64,000 bases of DNA from Selaginella tamariscina (lineage: Eukaryota > Streptophyta > Lycopodiopsida > Selaginellales > Selaginellaceae), in contig PUQB01000238.1 in assembly GCA_003024785.1 (NCBI GenBank), forward strand, positions 112,193-176,192. Reading direction: 5' to 3'. The position numbers and the translations under genes were made by a program. Positions 1-8,860 of the stretch are shown piece by piece (within the stretch, counting starts at the first letter, position 1; the number at the start of each line of letters is the position of its first letter). Under the pieces are notes generated by a model. That model was not told the origin of the DNA. It did not search any database and worked only from the letters and a program-made list of their open reading frames with translations.

Positions 1-135
1 TAATATATTGAAGTTGGCTTGACCAAAATTTTCTGTATATTTGTTGAGATGAGTCTTGGTACATCCTTTAATATCAATCCAGCTTCGTGCAGATGGCCAA
101 GAATGGCATTGTCACTGTCTGGGATAATGCTCTGT
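1..135 (-). pseudogene. Chalcone-synthase-like copy A, 3' part (cut by the MULE)
   Basis: The reverse complement matches the C-terminal half of the two other chalcone-synthase-like copies (10440-11661 and 17547-18929), for example the segment around 'NIEKILVK' and 'PDSDNAILG'. The gene runs off the left edge of the window. It resumes at 8128 after the 8.0-kb transposon, so the two pieces are one broken type III polyketide synthase gene. The last bases (128-135, tgctctgt) are the left copy of the transposon's target duplication. Confidence 0.85.
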
Positions 136-160
136 GAGGATTGGCAAAAACCGGGCTCGT
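136..160 (+). repeat. MULE left terminal inverted repeat
   Basis: The first ~24 bases pair imperfectly with the reverse complement of 8103-8127. Shared blocks are GAG at the tip, then CAAAAA, then GGGCT. The outer edge is fixed by the target duplication at 128-135. Confidence 0.7.
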
Positions 161-193
161 ACAACGGGCTTTTGCATATTCCCGAATATCCAG

Positions 194-233
194 GAATATT
201 CTGTCAAATAAAAGGGAATATTCTAGAATATTC
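194..233. promoter_or_regulatory. Left subterminal GAATATTC palindromes (3 copies)
   Basis: Copies lie at 194-201, 216-223 and 226-233. Start-to-start spacings are 22 and 10 bp, counted inward from the left end. The right end repeats the pattern in mirror image. Subterminal repeats are commonly transposase binding sites; that role is inferred here. Confidence 0.6.
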
Positions 234-327
234 TGCCAAGTAGATTATCTTTAACTTTCAATAAAATGCCGACCAACAAGTGAAAAACGCTAATTATTTG
301 CCGACTAGACTTTACTATACCGACTAA

Positions 328-3300
328 TTAAAAGGTCGCAGGTTCGACATTGCGCTTGCAATCAACCAATAACCGATGCACTTCTGCTGGAGTAAGGGTC
401 CGCCTCTGTAAGAAGTAAGTAATCGTTGGGTCCAATCCAAGAACATGAGTGTACACAAAATACATGTGTTGGCAGGGGCTCCAGTTCTTGGCTTTCTGAA
501 AAGTTGCACAAGTGCATGACGGAACAGTAGAAATTGTTACCTTAGCAGATTGCATGCCTGCAGAGACAATGAAGGCCTCAGTCTTCCCTCTTTGAACCAC
601 CTCCACGTTGTTGATCCGACCTTGAAGAATCTTTGCCTGGTTGTAATGTTTCTCATGTTCCTTGGACATTCTTGTTGGTGTTCGCACACTCCGTCCATGG
701 TATGTTGGTACTCTATGTGCTCCCTCTCCTCTTGGTGGTGATGGTGTTCGATCCATTCGGCTACTACTGTCGTCTACCATTTCTTCAAATCCCTCCAACT
801 TGAATCCTGCTTTCAGAAGAGCTTCAACCTCATTTGCATTCAAGTTTGTTCCTTTTTGAACTGGCCAAACCTCTGGAACTTCTGGAATACTCTCAGGAGG
901 AATCCCTGCATATGGTCGTCTGAAGCAACAAGAATCGCGTGGGCAGAACCATAACATCTGATGAGTGAACTCAATGTTCCCAAATGCATTTGTATATTGC
1001 CGTCTACCGTGAAATCCTGGTGCCGGTACACGATGTGGATATCCTATGGGTCTGCCACACTTGCTGTTACCGTCCTGAGTGAGACCTAGACATTTCACCT
1101 GACTTGCCTCCCCAATGCGTCTGATGGCCCACTGAGTCATCAACGTCTCTCTTTCAGTGACATTGACATCTTGAAACTTGAGTTTTTTCCTGCGTGCATT
1201 TGGGATGACTTGTTCTGCATATTGTGTGTCATGTCTATGTGTACGAAGTGCATCAATCCCATGGTCCCCAGTTGACGGTTGACGAACGGTTCGAACACGA
1301 ACATTTGTTGTAGAGGCAAACTCTGGACTTGCAAGATGCTCTTCATCACTAACAAGATTTGCAAAAGTTGTTGGAGACACTGATTTTCCCGCTGAAAGTT
1401 TCTGCTGTGCACGTTTCAGAAGAGTTTCCATGGAAGGACCTGTGCCTGAATATCTCCCTTCAAATGATGCCTTGACCTTTGCACTTTGGAAAACAGCATC
1501 TGTTAAATCTAACATTGTTGCCTCCAACAAAGGAACACGCTTCGTCAGCCTTGCTCTTCGTGCTCTTGCATGAACAACTTCGGAGTTGTTAGTGGTAGGC
1601 ACATTCGCAACACCATCTTCTGTCAAGTCAATTATCTCTGTCATGGAAATATGATCTTCATGTCTTGCCCACCATGACAGCCATGTTTGCAAAGCGCTAA
1701 CGTTACTGGACCTGCCTTCCCAAAATGACTCCAACATTACTCGTCGTTCCAACTTATCTTGGTTGGTTAGTGCTGCAGGCCATGAGCGTGCAAGGTTCAT
1801 GTGCTCCTCCCTGTGTTCCTCAAGTATCCACTTCTTTGTAACTTGACGCACTGACTGCATGTAATGGAACAAACAACTCCTTTCTCTTCCTCTCATCTTT
1901 GACCCATTGTTGAAAACTTGACGCAATGCTAACCAAATTGCACCTGACTCATCTGACATGAACCCCGCAAAGTTCACATTATGAAGTCCTTGCTTGCTGC
2001 ACACTTGAAGCATAGTGTTCAAAAATTTGATCACCGCCACACTATCCTCCCTGATCATGTCACCATAAGCAAGTGTCACCATCGACCTTAAACTACACAA
2101 ACATAAGTGCATTATATTAGTAAGTATTTTAAAACATAGATATGTTAATACTTACAATGGATCATAGAGATGTATTCCCAGTGTACACCAATCATCAATA
2201 CGATATGTGTGGTCTAGCACCACCCACTGCTGTTCGAGATCACCTCCAGATTGACACCTTCTAATGTAGTCTATTCCGGATCCTGGGCCGGCAACCGTCA
2301 TTTTGAAGATTAAAGGCTGCTCTTCAGCTCCGTTGAGGTCCATTCCGGGTATGTGGATAACATGTATGAATGGGATTGATAGCTTCTTCTTTAACTGCAG
2401 AAGTCCTTCGTAACCTTCTTTGAAACGAGTGTCTCTTGTTCTAGCCTGAGATATCCATTCTCTTGTTCTACATGGAAAGGTTAAGCATCTCCAAAAGGAA
2501 ATAATAATTTTTTTGCTTACCGGCGGTGATTTGTGAGTGGTAGTAGATCTGACAGAACCTTGTCGTATGATACATCTCCAGAATCTGTTACCAGTTTTTC
2601 CAAAATTATATTGCGTGCTGCTTGAAACTCTATGACACGTTGATTAGTTCTTGGGGTTGCAGCGACTGCTTTGTTGATTGTCTCCTTAGCTCTGTCTTTA
2701 GAGACCATGGATTCGGGTGGTCTACGTGGGTGTTGATGTTCTCCAAGATGGATGAAAAGCCTCGTGCATGTGATATCATCTGGAATTATGTAATATGCAA
2801 CAACGGAGCATGTCTGCACTAGAAGGGGCTCATTGTTGCAATGCACACACTTCATTCCAAGCACTCTACCATCTGAAGATAACTGGACTTTATCAATGGT
2901 GCCCTTAAATTGGCAGTCATTTGCTTTCTTACTGAAGCTGATGAACGGACATGTTTCCTTTACGCATTTCATGTGGCCAATACATGAACTGCGACTAACA
3001 CGAGCTGGAACATTCCAATGTGTTGTGCAGCGTTGAGTCCAGTAATCACACCCATCCTTCCTATTCATCCCTTTGTACTTGTCCTTCATTGTTTCGTGTG
3101 CTGGCAACTCGTAAATCACATTTCCGTTGCAATCTTCTGGGACCTCAGCAACTTGCTGAATCGATGACGAGACCACCAGTTGCTTCCCAATCCTACATCT
3201 CTGACTATTGCGAAGTATTGTTACCATAGAATTGTCCCGATCTGTTGTCTCCAACCGGAATAGCGGTCCTTTGGAAGGAAGAAGTGTGTAATACACAAAA

Positions 3301-3500
3301 CTGCTAGCTCTTGCCCCTTCTGGTTCTACCTCAACATTCGCAGCATCTCCACCAACAACAGACATCAAATGCAGCACTTTAAAAGATTGCCAAGGTGGAA
3401 TGTCAAATGCAGACCTGAGATCTGTTTCAAAGACAAATGCAATACCATCTTCATCTGCAGGGAAGTCCTTGTCAACACCATTGTAGCTGATTCTTGCCAT
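328..3500 (-). CDS. MULE transposase with zinc-binding N-terminus and SWIM finger
   Basis: Three exons read to an unbroken 1018-residue protein: 3500-2521, 2467-2156 and 2092-328, with GT-AG introns of 53 and 63 nt. The start at 3500 (MARISYNG) is preferred over an upstream in-frame Met at 3542. The N-terminal third has many Cys/His residues (around 'SCIGHMKCVKETC' and 'LGEHQHP'), suggesting a WRKY/GCM1-like zinc fold. The core fits a Mutator-type DDE transposase: D412 in 'VVLDHTYRIDD', D478 in 'FMSDESGA', then 'CLFHYMQS' (the CxxH of MULEs), and E602 in 'TTNNSEVVHARA'. The C-terminus has a SWIM finger, C957-x-C959 ... C971-x-H973. It would cut and paste the element in the nucleus. The assignment to MULE is firm; the exact subfamily is not known. 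Confidence 0.88.
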
Positions 3501-3767
3501 GTAGCAAAAATGGAACAAACAAAAGTTAAAATTCAAAGACAATGAACATATTACACACGATGGTTAATGTGTTTGTTAGTCGTGAGGCAATCATTTCATT
3601 GACAAATATTAAAAATAATATTAATTGCGTGCGTCTGGGTAGAAGAGTGAAATTAATTTACTGCGTCTGGGTAGGTTTTTTGTAAATTAAAAAGTTTTAC
3701 TATGTACAAGTGGCGATCATGCATGCAATATGTTTACAGAAATTAGGTTGGTTTTTAATTGATTTAG

Positions 3768-3823
3768 GGCGGCTAGGGTTTTGCAATTAGGGCGGCTAGG
3801 GCAGCTAGGGCGGCTAGGTTTTC
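3768..3823 (+). repeat. GGCTAGGG-rich stretch, possible G-quadruplex
   Basis: At least five GGG runs occur within about 55 bases, in repeats of the form (a)gggcggcta. The spacing would permit a G-quadruplex on the plus strand, upstream of both genes. It resembles, but is not, plant telomere repeat (TTTAGGG). Confidence 0.45.
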
Positions 3824-4032
3824 GTGGAGCAGGGCTCATTTGGGGGCATAGCGTGGAGCAAGTGTGGCTCCAGGGATTAATCACAATAGGCTTCCATTGA
3901 GGGGGTGAGTATTTTCTGATTTCTTCATGATCTGCTCATGATCTTTTCATGATCTGTTCATCTTTTTACATCTCTTCACAGTTGCAAGAAATCCGGTCGG
4001 GCCTGCCGACTCGGACTGACTTCGTTGTCCGT

Positions 4033-4509
4033 CCCAGTCGGCAGGCCGACTGGGGTGGACTGTTCCAGATCCAGTCAACATTTTGACCGGGGTTGACTGT
4101 TCCAGCCCCAGTCAGCATTTTGACTAGGGTTGACTGTTCTAGTCCCACCTAGCATTTTGACTGGGCCTGTTCGTTCCCAGTCCAGACTGGGCCTCCCTTT
4201 GTGCCGTCCCAGTCGGCATGCCGACTGGGCCTCCCTTTGTTGCCAGTCCCAGTCGGCATGCCGACTGGGACTCCCTTTGATGCCAGTCCCAGTCGGCATG
4301 CCGACTGGGCCTCCCTTTGTTGCCAGCCCAGTCGGCATGCCGACTGGGACTCCCTTTGATGCCAGTCCCAGTCGGCATGCCGACTGGGACTCCCTTTGAT
4401 GCCAGCCCAGTCGGCATGCCGACTGGGCCTCCCTTTGATGCCAGCCCAGTCGGCATGCCGACTGGGACTTACAGCAACTGCTCTCTCAGTCGGCACGCCG
4501 ACTGTGAGG
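4033..4509. repeat. Palindrome array: seven identical 22-bp copies plus degenerate flanks
   Basis: The unit is CCCAGTCGGCA followed directly by its own reverse complement. Perfect copies start at 4208, 4248, 4288, 4327, 4367, 4406 and 4445, so they are spaced 39-40 bp (close to four helical turns). The spacers are near-constant (ctccctttgatgccag type). Degenerate relatives lie at 4033-4054 and ~4484-4509, with further half-similar units between 4080 and 4195. Each palindrome has two CpG sites. The copies are perfectly conserved while the spacers vary slightly. That argues for recent amplification or for selection on a binding site. Neighbouring genes encode a ParB-like/methyltransferase protein and a transposase, either of which could bind it. 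Confidence 0.9.
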
Positions 4510-4589
4510 GCTAGTATGTTTTTTTAATTTTTATTAAACATCTTTGAACATTTATTACAGTTTTTTGTTAAACCTTATTGCTTTTGTAG

Positions 4590-7500
4590 ATGCGCTCTTC
4601 ACAACGTTTACAAGAAAAGAAGATGAAGGAGCCTACTGAGAGAGAAGCAGAAGCTAGAGCTGCAATTCAGAGAGGGCGTCGGGGTCGTGGGAGAGGAAGT
4701 AGGAAGCTGGCTGTGGTTCAGGAACAAGGACCTTCAAGTGATGCTCCAGTTGAACAGGCAAGCCAGCAGGACTGGTCAGGAGAGCAAGAGGATGTAGTTC
4801 AACCCCAACAAGAACAATCAGACTTTGTTGAAGAAGTTGAGGATGATGTCTTACCACAGGAGACACAGGAGCAGACAGAAGGCACACAAGCCTCATGCGC
4901 AGTGACTTTGTCGAGTGACGAAGAGGATGAACCCAAGAGCAAGAAGAGACGACGCAAAGCTGCTGGAGATTCAGAGGCTGCTAAGAAGAAGAAGAAGGGG
5001 AAAGCAGAAGTGCCAGATAATGAGGAAGTTTACAACATTGCAGCCAGCATGCATTCGGAGAGTGCAGTGCGTCTTCTCGCGAAGATCACAATCCGAGAAT
5101 ATGGAGAGGCACCGGATGTCCCTATTTGCCGAATTCTGGGAAATGAGCAGGTGCGGAGAGTCAATCCAGCGGATCTGGAATCTTTGACTAGGAGTTTCAA
5201 GAAGGCAGTTGGTTATTTGCGCAACACCACTCAGTTCATCCTTCAAGTTGGGGACCCCATGACAGATGCAGATCTGGCAGCATTGAGAAGCGATGAAGCG
5301 ATGTATGCTCAGCATTTGGCTTTTGAGGAGGAGCTTCAGTCCGACATGTTCCGGCAATGGGCACCAATGCTTTCGATGAAGAAGTTCATCTGTTGGGATG
5401 GTAATCACAGGCTAAAGGTGCTTCAGAAGCTGTACACAGAAGACACGGAAGATAAGATTCAGTGGGCAGTGAGAGTGCGTTCAGGCTTCATCCGTGCTGG
5501 GGTCATGGATAATCTTCAGCTTGTGACAATGTTTCAGCAAATTAATAGGTAAACATAGTGACCTCTAGATCATAGGATTAACTAACTTCGAGCTTTTCAA
5601 ATATGCAGTTCCTCCGCAACGGCAGTGCAAACCACACTGCCACATCTTCTGCTATCTGTGAAGACATGTTGCACCAGTGAGGAGGGCACAGCGAAGATCT
5701 TGGCCAGGCTCAGTGACAAGGAACGAGATGACATAAGAAAGTGGAAGGAAAGCGCGACTGGACAACAAGCTTGGCATCCACTTCCGAATTTGATCTGTGC
5801 AAAGATTTTTTTGAGGTACCACGTCTCACACTTATTCACTTAGTTGATTACGTCTGTGAATTACAGAGTGAGATTGAGGATGATCTTGAGAAGGCTGCAA
5901 GGGCATCCAAAGGCAACAAATACCAGGAGCAACAACAGGTCTACATTAAGCATGACAAGCGCATGATGAAGATCTTAGCCATCATCGATCCTGCATTGGG
6001 TGAAGAGTGGTTCGACAAGGTGACCCAAATCACATGGAAACAATGCAGATGGATGGGGTTGGAAAAGCTGTACGCGCTTTCAAGGGCGAGAATTCCAAAC
6101 GAGACGAGAATCATGTACTTCAATAAACTGGTACGTCTCGATCTGAAGAGAGAGCAAGAGACACTTGGATTGCCGGGTGTTCAGGATAAGGAGTGGATAA
6201 GGTGGTTTACTATCGATTTGTATTGGCGGGCAATCAGAGAGGAGGCAGTACAGATTCTCACGGGACTCATCGAGGATGGCGAGTGGAGCAGGCCGGTTAC
6301 AGATTTCACGACTTGGTGCGATGAAGTGCGGGTAAAATGCAAGAACGTGATGTTCCAGCCATTCCATGAGTGTGTGAAGTTCACTTACTCCATAGAGCCG
6401 AAAGAGTTCCTCGAACACGAAGAGACAGCAAGAAGGATGATTTGGAGGTAAGGATGATCTTCTTGACATTGTTACATTCTGACACTACTATATGTTCATT
6501 ACAGGTATGTCGCAGCGAGAAAGGTGCCTCACACACAGACTATGGTATTCTGGTCAGATTACATGGAAGCACCACACATGTGGTCGAAGACAAGATCTGG
6601 CCTGACAGAGTTCGAGCGTGTACACGTACCGTTCTGGCTTGATTATCCACCTGGGCAACCACCAACATGGGAGAAGGATCTCTACAATGAACACTCAAAA
6701 GATCTCCCATGCATCTCATGGGATCCGGCAGAGGTCGACTTCATTAAGAAGACAAAGGCCAAGGCAAAGCGGCGTCAGCCTGTGCAGCAGTCAAAGAAGA
6801 CCTCAGATACAGTAGCTGGCACCTCCACTACTCGCGATCCAGCTGCCTTCTTCAATTTATCTGAAGTGCTACCATCGCAGGGAACCATGGACATCAAGGA
6901 TGACTTGGTCACATTCGTCCCTTCACTTGCTACAACTCGAGGTGATAATTTCTTGGCGATTGATGACATCGAGGAGATGCAACAGGCCGTGCTCACGGAT
7001 GAGAAGGAAGAGGAGGTTCCTGACGCTAGACTGGTTCCTTATAGAAAAGTTCAGACACAGGTGGCCAGGTACCATACAGCTGACAGCCAGACTCGCTACC
7101 AGCATATTGCGGGAGAATATGGTTTCAACTTGGTGATCTTCGACCTTCCAAATGGGACCTTGCCAGGAAATACAACGAGTGATACGCCATACCTCTACCT
7201 TGATCCAGTGAAGTTCGATGAAGCACTCCAGTTTGCAGGTATGCATATGGCTGCAAATGGTTGGTTGGTTGTGTTTGCTGCAGCAAACACCTGGGATCAA
7301 GTTGTCCGAGCTGCAAGTGTGGTGGACCTTCAACTTGCTGCAACGTACTACATCTACAGAGGGCGTGGTTGGGGCTACCGCAACAAGATGAAGGTACTTT
7401 TTTCTTTATTCATGAAGTTCATTAATGATTTTGATGTTTTAACAGGAGAGCATCCTGCTCCTTCTTGTCTTCCAAGATGCATCTAGAGGATTGCGCGATA

Positions 7501-7908
7501 ATCCACTGCGTTTGTCATCAACAATTCTTGTTGATAATCCTGAGCGGTTCCAAGAAGCATGGTAGGCATTTCATTTCAACAAATTAAGTATTTACCATTA
7601 TCTTCACATGCAGGATGGACTACCAACCGAAGAGCACTCGATTGATGCAGCTCGTGATAGAACGACTCACCCGGCCAGGTGATCTTATCTGGGATATAGG
7701 CAGTGGTACGGGGTCCTCAATGCTTGCAGCTATCGAGCTGGGGAGAAACATTGTTGGGACTGAGAAGAACCCTGAGCTCGGGAGAATTGCTATGAACAGG
7801 ATTAAAGAGAACATCCAGCCAGAGGAAATCCCAACCCAACCAATAGCGACGTCAAGTAGGACTGGTGGTTCACGAATTGCAGCATTGCTCAATCGTAAGA
7901 AGAAGTGA
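4590..7908 (+). CDS. ParB/sulfiredoxin-like domain fused to N4/N6-type DNA methyltransferase
   Basis: Six exons (4590-5548, 5609-5815, 5869-6447, 6505-7393, 7446-7561, 7614-7908) total 3045 nt with no break, giving 1014 residues. All five introns are 52-60 nt. The N-terminus is basic and acidic with likely nuclear signals ('RGRRGRGRGSRK', 'KSKKRRRK'). About residues 175-320 resemble a ParB/sulfiredoxin fold, with 'VPICRILGNEQVRR' and the signature 'CWDGNHRLKVL'. The C-terminal third is a methyltransferase with permuted order: motif IV-like 'VIFDLPNG' (D795-N798), then motif X-like 'QPKSTRLMQLVIERL', then SAM-binding motif I 'DLIWDIGSGTGS' (940-951) and 'GRNIVGTEKNPE'. The usual (D/S/N)PP(Y/F/W) is DLPN here, so activity is uncertain. 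The middle region is not recognised. Exon 3's acceptor (ending 5868) was chosen because it alone restores the frame. Confidence 0.85.
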
Positions 7909-8038
7909 CAAGTGTTGAATTGTACTCTTTGGTGTTGAAATAAAACTTTAATAATACAGTATAAACATGGCTATGATTAAATATTTTTTGTTGTTAATTG
8001 CCGACTGAGCCAAAATCCTAAATTCTAAGAATATTTAG

Positions 8039-8079
8039 GAATATTCTAAGAATATTCTGGTAGATTCTTTAGAATATTC
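8039..8079. promoter_or_regulatory. Right subterminal GAATATTC palindromes (3 copies)
   Basis: Copies lie at 8039-8046, 8050-8057 and 8072-8079. Read inward from the right end the spacings are 22 then 11 bp, mirroring 22 then 10 at the left end. The set sits 48-88 bp from the end. It is a probable transposase binding cluster. Confidence 0.6.
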
Positions 8080-8102
8080 CGGGTCCAAGCCCGGAAGCCC
8101 GG

Positions 8103-8127
8103 AAGCCCTCTTTTTGTCGGGGACTCT
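8103..8127 (-). repeat. MULE right terminal inverted repeat
   Basis: Imperfect inverse of 136-160. Just inside it, 8087-8107 holds short tandem repeats of gcccggaa. The outer edge is fixed by the right target duplication tgctctgt at 8128-8135. Confidence 0.7.
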
Positions 8128-8860
8128 TGCTCTGTCCAGCCCAATGCACTTCAAATAGCGGTTTCTCAATTGGAGATGGGTTTTGAACCAATAATAAGCG
8201 CTGCTGCACATCTCCGAATAAAGCTGAACCTACAAGTCCATCAAGGTGTGACTCAGATGGTCAATGCTGACACTTCACTACATATGGCAAGGACTCTTGC
8301 TGTAGGGTTATTTTCTGCAAGGTCTTTGGCAATCCGAATCACTGTTGCACCTGCAAACATCCTTGTTGGTAGATGACACTGGTTTTTCCCACTCTTTAAT
8401 TGCATTGCTAGCTGCGTCCTTTGCCAATTTAAAAAACTTCTCGAATTGCAATTTCTTGAACGTTGATTCAAGAATGTTCCCGTGTAATTGCACATTTTAG
8501 GGTTCTCTTCGGTCAAGTAGAAGTGCCTCTTTCTGATATGTGAGTTATCACCTGAATATATGCAAAATGCTACGATGTCTTTCATTTAAAGAAGATTTAA
8601 AACTATACTAGTGTTAAAAAATAACGATTGTTGTTATAATAAGTGAATTAATAAATAGAAGTGATGTAAAATCATAAATTGTTTAGATTTATGAATTAAA
8701 GACACAAACAATAATTTATATTAAAAGATATAAAAAGTAGACCTAGTGTAAGCATATTTATTAAGTGTATATGCATATTATAGCTTCAGTTTGTCATTGC
8801 AATTGGTGACATTAAAGAAAAAATCAGGATAATTACATTGTAGAAACTACATTGTAGCAA
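8128..8860 (-). pseudogene. Chalcone-synthase-like copy A, 5' part
   Basis: This is the remainder of the gene broken by the MULE, on the minus strand. Exon 2 (about 8585 to 8128) reads 'KRHFYLTEE', 'MCNY', '[12 protein letters not shown]' and 'LIIGSNP'-type segments of type III polyketide synthases. Roughly 115 bases are missing at about 8370-8380. That removes the catalytic-cysteine block present in copy C as '[12 protein letters not shown]'. An AT-rich intron (about 8590-8790) matches those of copies B and C, and a short exon-1 remnant follows to ~8850. The gene was therefore disabled by a deletion as well as by the transposon. Confidence 0.85.

Larger units (their letters stand above)
3501..4589. 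promoter_or_regulatory. Divergent intergenic control region of the MULE
   Basis: This 1.1-kb interval separates the transposase and methyltransferase starts, so it must hold both promoters. It contains two gcgtctgggtag repeats (near 3630 and 3660), a GGG-rich stretch (3768-3823) and the palindrome array. Just before the methyltransferase ATG the text 'ttgcttttgtag' looks like a 3' splice site, so an intron in the 5' leader is possible. Confidence 0.6.
136..8127. mobile_element. MULE-type DNA transposon carrying a ParB-methyltransferase gene
   Basis: An 8.0-kb element inserted in chalcone-synthase-like copy A. The sequence tgctctgt stands at 128-135 and again at 8128-8135. The uninterrupted paralogues near 11219-11236 and 18472-18490 have it once, so this is an 8-bp target duplication, in the range known for Mutator-like elements. 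The ends are imperfect inverted repeats (left starts gaggattggcaaaaa; right, read inward, agagtccccgacaaaaag). Each end carries three GAATATTC palindromes. Inside are a minus-strand transposase gene (328-3500), a palindrome array (4208-4466) and a plus-strand ParB-methyltransferase gene (4590-7908). Both genes are open across all their exons, so the copy looks young and possibly autonomous. The element is visibly less AT-rich than its surroundings. Confidence 0.88.

Noticed and set aside
334..356. Possible tRNA B-box (ggttcgac) near the MULE left end
   Set aside because: No A-box or cloverleaf fits, and it lies in the end of the transposase gene.
3768..3823. Interstitial telomere repeat
   Set aside because: The unit is GGCTAGGG-like with irregular spacing, not the plant TTTAGGG.
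4208..4466. CRISPR-like array (regular repeats and spacers)
   Set aside because: The spacers are themselves near-identical and the repeats are perfect palindromes within a plant transposon. There are no cas genes; it is a tandem satellite.
4139..4496. Open frames of 87-115 residues on both strands across the palindrome array (repeated SRHADW-type peptides)
   Set aside because: They arise because the DNA is palindromic and stop-poor. The 39/40-base period does not keep one frame, and there is no sign of a gene start or end around them.
5816..5866. Alternative 51-nt intron end (after ttacag) in the methyltransferase gene
   Set aside because: It keeps a frame that soon meets a stop; the acceptor two bases later gives the open frame and a total length divisible by three.
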